Source: CAYPZT01 sp964415435 (GTDB lineage: Bacteria; Patescibacteriota; Microgenomatia; UBA1406; GWC2-37-13). Taken from it: DNA of 7,992 nucleotides. This document shows positions 1 to 6,309 of the stretch, piece after piece; the first letter of the stretch is position 1; the number at the start of each line of letters is the position of its first letter. A program made the translations under genes and the position numbers. A model generated the notes under the pieces. That model was not told where the DNA came from. It worked only from the letters and a program-made list of their open reading frames with translations, and made no database searches. The stretch lies in NCBI GenBank assembly GCA_964415435.1, contig CAYPZT010000038.1, positions 1 to 7,992 on the forward strand. Direction: 5' to 3'.

Positions 1-286
1 CATCCACTTTTCCCTTCATCTCTGCGATGCGATTGGAGAGTTCTTTGCGTACCTGTGTATATAGTTTGGTTCCTTCTTTTGTTGATTCTCCATAGATTTC
101 CTTTACACGCGCAGGAATGTCGGCTTCGTCCAGGGTTTTCTTAAATTCCTTTGCACGAGCCATCACCTCTTCCCGATTCTCTTTACCCGACTTTGGGGAA
201 AGAAAAAAAGCGGCAAGTCCTCCTAATAGTGTTCCTACTACTAATCCTAGACCAAAAGTTGTTGAAGATTTTTTTGAATCGTTCAT
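1..286 (-). CDS. YtxH-domain membrane-anchored protein (3' end outside window)
   Basis: The reverse strand is open from an ATG at 286 to the window edge, giving 95 residues with no stop; the C-terminus is missing. It starts MNDSKKSSTTFGLGLVVG. Residues about 12-28 form one Gly/Leu-rich transmembrane segment, followed at once by SPKSGKENRE, which matches the '(A/S)PxSGxExR' hallmark just after the membrane helix in YtxH-domain proteins. The rest (about 38-95) is a charged Lys/Glu-rich helix likely to form a coiled coil. YtxH proteins are small envelope or general-stress proteins with no known catalytic activity; this one probably sits in the membrane with its helix in the cytoplasm. It follows the histidine kinase gene on the same strand after an 88-nt gap. 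No Shine-Dalgarno motif precedes the ATG. The YtxH family call is fairly safe; the function is not known. Confidence 0.72.
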   Translation of the reverse strand, partial: MNDSKKSSTTFGLGLVVGTLLGGLAAFFLSPKSGKENREEVMARAKEFKKTLDEADIPARVKEIYGESTKEGTKLYTQVRKELSNRIAEMKGKVD

Positions 287-315
287 ATGTTCAGATAAAT
301 TTGTTAACGTTACTA

Positions 316-324
316 ACTATACCA
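316..324 (-). promoter_or_regulatory. Possible extended -10 promoter for the YtxH gene
   Basis: On the minus strand the sequence reads TGG-TATAGT (TATAGT at 321-316), an extended -10 with one mismatch. It would start transcription near 309, leaving a leader of about 23 nt without a Shine-Dalgarno motif. No convincing -35 box is visible. The gene could also be read through from the kinase gene. Confidence 0.35.
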
Positions 325-374
325 CAGTATACACATAACTCTCCAATACAACGTAAAAAATCAGTAAGAAAAAT

Positions 375-2633
375 TTATTTCGCTTGCTGGTTCACTCCTT
401 GTTTCTGTTTATCCTTAAGAGGAAGTGAAAAATAAAAGGTTGAACCTTTTCCCAATTCGCTTTCTGCCCAGATGCGTCCACCATGCCGCTTTATGATCTC
501 ACGCGAAATGTAAAGACCTATTCCCAAACCAGAAAACTGGGCCGATGTCTCATCTACTCGGTAAAATCGCTCAAACACCTTATCCGCTTTGCTTTTTGGT
601 ATGCCAACTCCGTAATCTCGCACCGAAACTATAAGACTTCCGTTTTTCTTTGTTGCCCTGAGCTCGACATTTTGAGCATTAGGTGAATACTTTATCGCAT
701 TGCTCAGTAGGTTTGAGATAACCTGTTCCAGTCTATTCCTGTCTCCCACATACCGTATGTCTGTCTTTCCCAGAAGCTTGACGTCGTGGGTGTCGTAACT
801 TGCCTTTATGTCACCCACGACTTCGCGGAGCATCAAATCGAATTCAAACTCTTCATTATGGAAGATGAGTTTGCCGGCCTGAATCTTGGAAACGTCCAGA
901 AGATCACCTATAAGATTTGTAATCTTATCTGTGTATTGATTTATTCTCGAAACGTACGTGAGAGCTTTATCGTTCTTTGAGTTCTGGAGAGTCTTTTTCA
1001 GCAAATAGGCAAATCCCTTTATGCTTGTAAGGGGGGTTTTCAGCTCATGACTGGCGATACTCAAAAACTCATCTTTTCTCCTCTCAAGCTCCTTATGTTC
1101 GGTAATGTCACTTACCACGTTCACCGCGTATTGAACCTTCTTGTTCTCATCAAGAATTGGACTTGACTTTACGATAGACCAAAAAGACTTATTTGTTTTC
1201 TTGTCGCGGTACTGTAATATCTTTTCCGCACTCACACCACTATTGAGAGCTATATAGGCGGGCATGTCTGTAAAAGAAAGGGGGGCTCCTTGTTCATTTC
1301 TCATATCGAAACGTGCAAGACTTATCTTCCGGAATGCCTCAACGCCCTTTTTCTCCACTATCTGAATTACTTCTTCTGGGCTATCAAATCCTATAAGTTT
1401 GGCGGCTGCATCGTTTATATAAATCACCTTCCCATTTGTGTCTTGGACTGTGATCCCGTCTGCAACATTTTTAAAAATAATCTGCAGTTGATCGCGCGAC
1501 TGGCGCAGCTCTGCTTCCATTTTTTTTCTGTGCGTAATATCGCGAGCCACTGCCGCCACTGCGATAATCTTCCCCTTGCTGTCTTTCACCGGTGTCTTGG
1601 TAAGAGAAATATATATACTTTTCCCGTCCTTTCTTACACGCACTGTTTCATACCGTTTCACGGTCTTTCCCTTCATGATTTTGCTCTGCAGAAAGTCGAA
1701 CTCCTTTTTATTGTTGTCCGGATATAAAACAAGGCTGTGCCTGCCCACCATTTCCTTTTCGGTATATCCGTATATCTTGGCCGCGCCTTCGTTCCAGCTG
1801 ATAATGGTACCGTCTGCTGTACTTGAAAAAATCGCATCTTCGGCGTGCTGCACTGCCTGTCCCAGTCTCATCATATTTTCGGCGCCTTTTTTCTGTTCAG
1901 TGATGTCTTTAAAGTAGATTGATACTCCTGCGCGCGATGGGTAAACATTAAACTGATAGTAACGGTCACGTTCCGCAATGTAGTCCTCGAAGTGGGCCGA
2001 GCGGGATGACTTCATCGCTTGCTGTATTTTTCTATAAGTAAGCGTCGTTTTAAATGCTGGGAAAAGGTCGGTAATCGATTGGCGCAAAAGCTCATCTTTT
2101 TCTCTGCCGTAAAAAAAATTATCTGCTTGTCTGTTGATATAGGTAAATCGTAACTGTTTATCCAGTGCAAAAAATGCATCTGAAATACTTTCTAAGATCG
2201 CGACAACCTGTTTCTGGTGATCAACTTCACGTTCTTTTTTTATACCCTCACTTAATAATTCTTTATTGCGTCTATTAAGGACCGCCACCAGGAAAATGGT
2301 TAGAGGGAGCGAAACAAAAACAACGATCATGCGCTTAATATTGTCTGGCGTGTAGTAAAAGAGCTGGTTGGGGTCGGAGTAGTAGACGACCGAGTATGCT
2401 AAAGATATAATCAAAGTAACGGTTGCGGCACGCAAAAAGTTGCTTGAAAATACCGAGATAACTACAAGTAGTTGCAGAATCGGGACCGGATTGAGAACAC
2501 GCAAAGAAGTCGTCTGGGAAAACCCCATAATCCCAACCACTACAATCGAAAACACGATGGCCGCATTGAGGTTGATCCAGTCCTTTATAGTTCGTACGAG
2601 AGATCTACTTGTACTCTTGATGGTTTTTGGCAT
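375..2633 (-). CDS. Membrane-bound PAS-domain sensor histidine kinase (orphan)
   Basis: This 752-residue protein is a sensor kinase of a two-component system. Residues about 23-119 contain four hydrophobic segments (about 23-39, 50-66, 69-85, 102-119) in a DUF4118/KdpD-like arrangement. Three PAS domains follow: about 145-247, 258-370 (with DGTIISWNEGAAKIYGY and ARDITHRKK) and 383-514 (ending SDITEHKELE). The HisKA dimerisation domain carries SHELKTPL at 528-535, so His529 is the predicted phosphorylated residue. The HATPase_c domain has the N box NLLSNAIKYSPN (641-652), G1 DYGVGIP (673-679), F box FERFYR (687-692) and G2 GLGIGLYIS (702-710). All motifs are intact. There is no receiver domain and no adjacent response regulator, so its partner is encoded elsewhere. 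The ligand or cue is not predictable; multiple PAS domains suggest redox, light or small-molecule sensing. The ATG at 2633 is the first possible start after an in-frame stop and lies 11 nt from a TATAAT box. Confidence 0.95.
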   Translation of the reverse strand: MPKTIKSTSRSLVRTIKDWINLNAAIVFSIVVVGIMGFSQTTSLRVLNPVPILQLLVVISVFSSNFLRAATVTLIISLAYSVVYYSDPNQLFYYTPDNIKRMIVVFVSLPLTIFLVAVLNRRNKELLSEGIKKEREVDHQKQVVAILESISDAFFALDKQLRFTYINRQADNFFYGREKDELLRQSITDLFPAFKTTLTYRKIQQAMKSSRSAHFEDYIAERDRYYQFNVYPSRAGVSIYFKDITEQKKGAENMMRLGQAVQHAEDAIFSSTADGTIISWNEGAAKIYGYTEKEMVGRHSLVLYPDNNKKEFDFLQSKIMKGKTVKRYETVRVRKDGKSIYISLTKTPVKDSKGKIIAVAAVARDITHRKKMEAELRQSRDQLQIIFKNVADGITVQDTNGKVIYINDAAAKLIGFDSPEEVIQIVEKKGVEAFRKISLARFDMRNEQGAPLSFTDMPAYIALNSGVSAEKILQYRDKKTNKSFWSIVKSSPILDENKKVQYAVNVVSDITEHKELERRKDEFLSIASHELKTPLTSIKGFAYLLKKTLQNSKNDKALTYVSRINQYTDKITNLIGDLLDVSKIQAGKLIFHNEEFEFDLMLREVVGDIKASYDTHDVKLLGKTDIRYVGDRNRLEQVISNLLSNAIKYSPNAQNVELRATKKNGSLIVSVRDYGVGIPKSKADKVFERFYRVDETSAQFSGLGIGLYISREIIKRHGGRIWAESELGKGSTFYFSLPLKDKQKQGVNQQAK

Positions 2634-2644
2634 CGATAGTCCCT

Positions 2645-2650
2645 ATTATA
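2645..2650 (-). promoter_or_regulatory. -10 box (TATAAT) for the histidine kinase gene
   Basis: A perfect TATAAT on the minus strand lies 11 nt before the kinase ATG, predicting a 5' leader of only about 4-5 nt, too short for a Shine-Dalgarno motif. It is the left arm of the inverted repeat ATTATA-CCC-TATAAT, whose right arm is a -10 candidate for hflX. No good -35 box is seen at 16-18 bp. Confidence 0.55.
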
Positions 2651-2653
2651 CCC

Positions 2654-2659
2654 TATAAT
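2654..2659 (+). promoter_or_regulatory. -10 box (TATAAT) for hflX-ychF
   Basis: A perfect TATAAT on the plus strand lies 20 nt before the hflX ATG, predicting transcription from about 2666 and a leader of about 13 nt with no AGGAGG-like motif. TTGGCA at 2627-2632 resembles a -35 box, but the 21-bp spacing is long. GATAAT at 2670-2675 is a weaker second candidate that would start the mRNA at or inside the start codon. Confidence 0.5.
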
Positions 2660-2679
2660 GTATCCTACGGATAATACAA

Positions 2680-3816
2680 ATGAGTAATTTTAGCCATAAA
2701 AAACGATTTATACTGATCCATATCATAAGGCCGTTCGACAGTAATCACGAGGCGGAGATGGATCTTGTTGAGCTGCGATCTCTAGTTGAGACTTCAGGCG
2801 GTGCAACGGTAGTACGAGTCATACAAAGACGAATGAAACCCGATGGCAGCACCTATATAGGATCAGGAAAAGCTCAGGAAGTTGCCGTATACGTAAAGGA
2901 GGAAAAAATCGACACGATAGTTATAAATGACATAGTTAAACCAGGACAACTTTTTAACCTTCAAAAAATCGTCTACGCATCAAATCCGCGCATTCAGGTA
3001 TGGGATCGTATTGATCTTATTCTTGATATCTTCAAAAAACATGCTGCAACCGCTGAGGCAAAACTCCAAATAGAGCTCGCCGAGATGCGCCACATGGGAC
3101 CAAGGATATTTGGAATGGGTATGGTCCTCTCGCGGCAAGGCGGCGGAATAGGCGGACGCGGAATCGGTGAGACGAATACCGAACTTATGAAGCGTCACTG
3201 GAAAAGACAGATGGCACAGGTCAGCGAAAAACTTGAAAAACTCAGGGGAGATCGGCTGAAGCGACTGGAAAGGAGAGCCAAGTACGGTATGCCAAACGTT
3301 TCCATCGTTGGCTACACGAATGCAGGTAAATCTACGCTCTTTAATCTCCTCACACGAAAAAAGAAACTAGCAGAAGACGTACTTTTCGCAACTCTCGATA
3401 CCACAAGCGGTACTCTCTTTTTCCCGGCACTCAACAAAAAAGTATTGTTTACCGATACCATCGGATTTATACAAAAACTCCCCCCTGCTCTGATCGACGC
3501 TTTCAAGTCAACTCTCATTGAATCGGTCCACGCCGATCTTTTATTGCATGTTATAGATGGTTCTGATCCGAAGATGCACGAGAAAATACATGTCGTCGAA
3601 GAAATCCTCAGGAGTATTCTCCCCTACCCAAAGCCCATGCTGTATGTTTTTACCAAGATCGACCAAAATCCCGACCTCTTCAGAAAAGATTTAGAAGAAC
3701 TTTATGGAAAGTACGGCCCCTTTTTCATTTCTGCTATGACCGGAGAGGGAGTAAAAATTCTAGTGCAAAGTATTGGCGAAGAACTCCAAAAACATAGGCT
3801 TCCTGATATAATTTGA
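2680..3816 (+). CDS. hflX: Ribosome-associated GTPase HflX
   Basis: HflX is a GTPase that binds the 50S subunit and splits stalled or hibernating 70S ribosomes, notably after heat or antibiotic stress. The 378-residue protein has the N-terminal HflX domain (about 10-130) with DGSTYIGSGKAQEV (55-68), and a linker holding the Gly-rich SRQGGGIGGRGIGETNTE signature (151-168). A helical stretch (170-203) leads into the G domain: G1 GYTNAGKST (211-219), G2 around ATLDTT (237-242), G3 DTIGF (259-263), G4 TKID (325-328) and G5 SAMTGEG (351-357). G4 has Thr where Asn is usual (NKxD); TKxD occurs in some active GTPases, so this need not abolish binding. The ATG at 2680 is the first after an in-frame TAA. 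The gene ends 3 nt before ychF and is probably cotranscribed with it. Confidence 0.96.
   Translation: MSNFSHKKRFILIHIIRPFDSNHEAEMDLVELRSLVETSGGATVVRVIQRRMKPDGSTYIGSGKAQEVAVYVKEEKIDTIVINDIVKPGQLFNLQKIVYASNPRIQVWDRIDLILDIFKKHAATAEAKLQIELAEMRHMGPRIFGMGMVLSRQGGGIGGRGIGETNTELMKRHWKRQMAQVSEKLEKLRGDRLKRLERRAKYGMPNVSIVGYTNAGKSTLFNLLTRKKKLAEDVLFATLDTTSGTLFFPALNKKVLFTDTIGFIQKLPPALIDAFKSTLIESVHADLLLHVIDGSDPKMHEKIHVVEEILRSILPYPKPMLYVFTKIDQNPDLFRKDLEELYGKYGPFFISAMTGEGVKILVQSIGEELQKHRLPDII
3804..3812 (+). promoter_or_regulatory. Extended -10 promoter inside the hflX tail driving ychF
   Basis: TGA-TATAAT (TG at 3804-3805, TATAAT at 3807-3812) is a perfect extended -10 element within the last codons of hflX. 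It ends exactly 7 nt before the ychF ATG, so initiation at the usual distance would place the mRNA 5' end on or next to the A of the start codon (leaderless). Extended -10 promoters do not need a -35 box, and none is seen. ychF may therefore have its own promoter as well as read-through from hflX. Confidence 0.55.
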
Positions 3817-3819
3817 TCC

Positions 3820-4902
3820 ATGAAACTGTCTATCGGAATTGTGGGACTACCCAATGTTGGTAAATCTACCCTTTTTAACGCGCTTCTCAAAAAGCAGATT
3901 GCTGACGTGGCAAATTACCCGTTTTGCACTATCGAACCGAATGTTGGCATTATAGAAGTTCCCGACGAACGGCTTAGTACTTTGGCTAAGATAGTAAATA
4001 CACAAAAAATAGTACCTGCCGCCATCGAGTTCTATGATATCGCTGGACTGGTAAAGGGAGCTTCAAAAGGAGAGGGTTTGGGCAATAAATTTTTATCCCA
4101 TATTCGAGAAGTTGCAGCAATAGTTCATGTACTTCGACTTTTTGATGACTCAAACGTCATTCATGTTGCCAACATAGTAGATCCAAAAAGCGATATGGAA
4201 ACGATCGAAAGTGAACTCATGCTTGCAGATCTGGAAACTCTTGGGAAACAACGTGAACCAAAAGGAAGTGCGGCTTCCAAAGAAGATCTCGCCCGCTGGC
4301 AAACAATCTTGAAGGTTAAAACAACGATGGATAAGGGAGTCCCGGCAAGACTTCAAATTCTTAATGATGAAGAAAAAGGACATATACGGGACCTTAATCT
4401 TCTTACTGTAAAGCCAGTCATCTACGTTTTCAATGTTTCTGAAAAACAACTGGAAAACGCGGAAGATACGGAAAAGAAAATAAAAGAAATGATTCCCACA
4501 GGATCTACTCTTTATCTTAATGCCAAACTTGAGTCTGAAATTGTTGGATTCACGGCGGACGAACAAAAAGAATATTTAAGCCAGTATGGTTTGACTGAAA
4601 CTGGTTTAAACAGACTTATTAAAAAAGCTTACGAAACACTTGGTCTCATATCATTTCTTACCGCAGGCGAACTCGAAGCACGCGCATGGACCATCGAAAA
4701 AGGGACTTTTGCTCCTCAGGCAGCGGGCGTGATCCATACTGACTTTGAAAAAAAATTTATAAAAGCAGACATCATTCCCTACTCTTCCTTTGTTGAGGCA
4801 GGCGGCTGGACAAAGGCCAGAGAAACAGGAAAAGTCTTAAGCGCAGGTCGTGATTATGAGATGAAAGACGGCGATGTAGTTGAGTTTAAGATCGGTGCTT
4901 AA
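3820..4902 (+). CDS. ychF: Ribosome-binding ATPase YchF (Obg-like, OLA1 family)
   Basis: YchF/OLA1 is a universally conserved Obg-family P-loop protein that binds ribosomes and hydrolyses ATP rather than GTP; roles in translation and oxidative stress control are reported for the family. The 360 residues match the usual length of about 363. Seen motifs: G1 GLPNVGKST (9-17), switch I region NYPFCTIEPN (32-41), G3 DIAGLVKGASKGEGLGN (73-89), and NVSE (205-208) in place of NKxD, the NxxE signature linked to ATP preference. A helical insertion spans about 120-195. The C-terminal TGS domain is about 278-358, with TAGELEARAW (281-290), VIHTDFEKKFIKAD (304-317) and DGDVVEF (350-356). The ATG at 3820 comes 3 nt after the hflX stop and 7 nt after a TATAAT. 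The 3' end overlaps the convergent glycosyltransferase gene by 17 nt. Confidence 0.97.
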   Translation: MKLSIGIVGLPNVGKSTLFNALLKKQIADVANYPFCTIEPNVGIIEVPDERLSTLAKIVNTQKIVPAAIEFYDIAGLVKGASKGEGLGNKFLSHIREVAAIVHVLRLFDDSNVIHVANIVDPKSDMETIESELMLADLETLGKQREPKGSAASKEDLARWQTILKVKTTMDKGVPARLQILNDEEKGHIRDLNLLTVKPVIYVFNVSEKQLENAEDTEKKIKEMIPTGSTLYLNAKLESEIVGFTADEQKEYLSQYGLTETGLNRLIKKAYETLGLISFLTAGELEARAWTIEKGTFAPQAAGVIHTDFEKKFIKADIIPYSSFVEAGGWTKARETGKVLSAGRDYEMKDGDVVEFKIGA

Positions 4903-5743
4903 CCCTCATTATATTCCAGGCCTTCACGTAAATTGCCCAAAAGCGAATTGCGGAGAAAAGTGAAAATACGAAACCCGGAAAACCATCCATAAATCCTTTG
5001 TGTCTGAAGTAGGTCATGAAAAACCATACCTTAGGTTTTATTAAAAAGTAATTTAGAAAGTCCAAAAATCCGAGCTTTTGTTTTTCCTTAGCCAAAAGCC
5101 CTGCGTCAAATGTTGTATAACGATTCCATCGAGTAAGATATCTCTCAAAATCAGGATCAGCGTAATGCTCTAAAGCATTTTGAAGTGTTCCCACTTCTCC
5201 CTCCACTTTTACATTCTCATGTACATTTTTAAGCTCAAAATGTGCACCTTTTCTTTTATAAAGTCTCAACACATAGTCGGGATAGACACCACCCTTCATG
5301 AGAAATCTTCCCAGGAACCAGTTTTTGCGAGGAATGAAATAGCCGGAATATTGACGGGTGTCGAGCCGGGAGGGACCCGACACGCGCGCATCCGCATTTT
5401 TTGCGGGAGCACTGGCGGGAAGGACAGGCAAGACAGGCCCCGTCAAAGTTAATTTAATTTCTTCTTTCAACTCTGGGGAAATTGCTTCATCGGCATCGAG
5501 CTGCAGTATCCACTCCCCTTTGGCTTTTTCTATCGCCCTTTGCTTGTTTTCAAGGAAATTTTTCGGGTTGTCTACTTCGTAAAGCTTTATTTTCTCTCCA
5601 TATTTTTTCACAATCTCTTTTGTCTTGTCCGTTGAACCGGCATCGATAACTACGACTTCATCCGCCATATCATAAGCACTGTCGAGAGGATAATGCACAT
5701 TCTTTTCTTCGTTGAATGTAAGAATACAAAGCGAGAGCTTCAT
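4886..5743 (-). CDS. Family 2 glycosyltransferase (WaaE/KdtX-like) with in-frame insertion
   Basis: This 285-residue GT-A glycosyltransferase probably transfers a sugar from a nucleotide-sugar to an envelope glycan. The N-terminus MKLSLCILTFNEEKNV (1-16) is the typical GT2 nucleotide-binding start. VVIDAGSTDKT (31-41) and LDADE (82-86, metal-binding DxD) follow, then GYFIPRKNWFLGRFL (134-148), GGVYPDYVLRLYKRKGAHF (151-169) and NVHENV (173-178). This order is characteristic of the WaaE-like branch. A hydrophobic, aromatic C-terminal part (about 223-275) suggests membrane association. Residues 100-131 (Gly/Pro/Ala/Arg-rich) do not belong to the fold; they are encoded by the GC-rich inverted-repeat element at 5351-5446. 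Without them the protein is 253 residues, close to the family's usual size, and joins cleanly as IKLT-YSGYFIP. Acceptor and sugar cannot be predicted. The start lies 7 nt from a minus-strand TATAAT. Confidence 0.9.
   Translation of the reverse strand: MKLSLCILTFNEEKNVHYPLDSAYDMADEVVVIDAGSTDKTKEIVKKYGEKIKLYEVDNPKNFLENKQRAIEKAKGEWILQLDADEAISPELKEEIKLTLTGPVLPVLPASAPAKNADARVSGPSRLDTRQYSGYFIPRKNWFLGRFLMKGGVYPDYVLRLYKRKGAHFELKNVHENVKVEGEVGTLQNALEHYADPDFERYLTRWNRYTTFDAGLLAKEKQKLGFLDFLNYFLIKPKVWFFMTYFRHKGFMDGFPGFVFSLFSAIRFWAIYVKAWNIMRVKHRS
5351..5446. mobile_element. MITE/REP-like palindromic element inserted in frame in the glycosyltransferase gene
   Basis: A 96-bp block begins TTGACGGG (5351-5358) and ends CCCGTCAA (5439-5446), a perfect 8-bp terminal inverted repeat. 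It holds 63 G+C of 96 bases (66%), while the flanks are AT-rich. Internal inverted repeats are GTGTCG/CGACAC (5358-5363 with 5378-5383) and CCGCA/TGCGG (5392-5396 with 5402-5406, loop TTTTT). GACAGGC occurs twice, 9 nt apart (5423 and 5432). The block is exactly 32 codons and in codon phase (residues 100-131), with no stop on the coding strand. It falls in a variable loop between the DxD region and GYFIPRKN. No target-site duplication is evident and no transposase is present. This is best explained as a small non-autonomous repeat that became part of the protein, in the way known for Rickettsia palindromic elements. A simple GC-rich loop extension is the alternative. Confidence 0.6.
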
Positions 5744-5750
5744 GAACTTT

Positions 5751-5760
5751 ATTATATAAT
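5751..5760. promoter_or_regulatory. Bidirectional -10 palindrome shared by glycosyltransferase and dsbB genes
   Basis: ATTATATAAT is a perfect 10-bp palindrome. It contains TATAAT on the plus strand (5755-5760), 6 nt before the dsbB ATG, and TATAAT on the minus strand (5756-5751), 7 nt before the glycosyltransferase ATG. The two -10 boxes share the two central base pairs. Both distances predict mRNAs beginning at or within 1-2 nt of the start codon. The whole divergent intergenic region is only 23 bp (5744-5766), so no room exists for leaders or Shine-Dalgarno motifs. Any -35 contacts would lie inside the opposite coding region; none is clear. Confidence 0.6.
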
Positions 5761-5766
5761 ATCCCT

Positions 5767-6309
5767 ATGATTAAGGTTGTAATGCAGAGCTTGGCCACAT
5801 TGACCCTTATTGGTCAAGTTATGGTTGTCGGACTTATCTTCATGTTAGTCTTTCAGAAGCGTCTGAAAAAGAACACGGGTCCTCTTATGAAATTACTCCG
5901 TAATTACGGCATGTACTGGGTGTTTGTTGTTTCCCTCATAGCCACACTCGGTAGTCTCTTCTTTTCTGAGATCGCCAAGTTTCAGCCATGTATATTATGC
6001 TGGTATCAGCGGATACTCATGTATCCGCAGGTTCTTGTCAGTTATATGGCAGTTCTCCGTAAGGAGTTCGTCGTAAAGCCTTACCTACTTGCCTTAAATG
6101 GTTTTGGTCTCGTTATTGCACTTTATCATTACTTTCTTCAGATACAGCCGAAACTTCTTATGTCTCCCTGTATAGCCGGCGACGTTTCGTGCATCAAGGG
6201 ATACACGTTCTATTTTGGGTACATAACTATTCCTCTTATGGCAGCGACTGCATTCACGATGAATATCCTATTCTTAAGTTTTATATCCTACACAAAAAGA
6301 CATGCGTAA
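5767..6309 (+). CDS. dsbB: DsbB/BdbC-like disulfide bond formation membrane protein
   Basis: DsbB-family proteins sit in the cytoplasmic membrane, reoxidise a periplasmic or extracytoplasmic DsbA-type thiol oxidase and pass the electrons to quinone. In this 180-residue protein the first redox pair is PCILCWYQR (Cys75, Cys78) and the second is Cys135 and Cys142 in SPCIAGDVSC. Both pairs needed for electron relay are present. Hydrophobic segments lie at about 8-30, 48-68, 84-97, 105-124 and 148-173. Segment 8-30 precedes the canonical four-helix DsbB core, so this is a five-helix version. Met41 would give a four-helix form, but the TATAAT 6 nt upstream of 5767 favours the longer start. No DsbA homologue is in the window. 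The last 8 nt overlap the def start, so the two genes form an operon. Confidence 0.87.
   Translation: MIKVVMQSLATLTLIGQVMVVGLIFMLVFQKRLKKNTGPLMKLLRNYGMYWVFVVSLIATLGSLFFSEIAKFQPCILCWYQRILMYPQVLVSYMAVLRKEFVVKPYLLALNGFGLVIALYHYFLQIQPKLLMSPCIAGDVSCIKGYTFYFGYITIPLMAATAFTMNILFLSFISYTKRHA

Noticed and set aside
1290..1917. Long plus-strand frames opposite the PAS domains of the kinase gene
   Set aside because: The kinase frame is continuous and full of PAS motifs. The plus-strand products are Cys/His/Phe-rich shadow translations.
2658..2687. Nine-codon frame starting in TATAATG upstream of hflX
   Set aside because: Its ATG is part of the -10 box itself, so it would not be included in an mRNA started from that promoter. 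It is out of frame with hflX and has no support.
4150..4566. 138-codon minus-strand frame inside ychF
   Set aside because: The ychF frame carries full-length conserved motifs here. The antisense frame is rich in Phe/Lys/Ser, as expected from reading AT-rich coding DNA backwards.
5180..5582. Plus-strand open frames antisense to the glycosyltransferase gene
   Set aside because: They lie opposite a well-supported GT2 gene with conserved motifs; their openness partly reflects the GC-rich insertion. They show no recognisable protein features.
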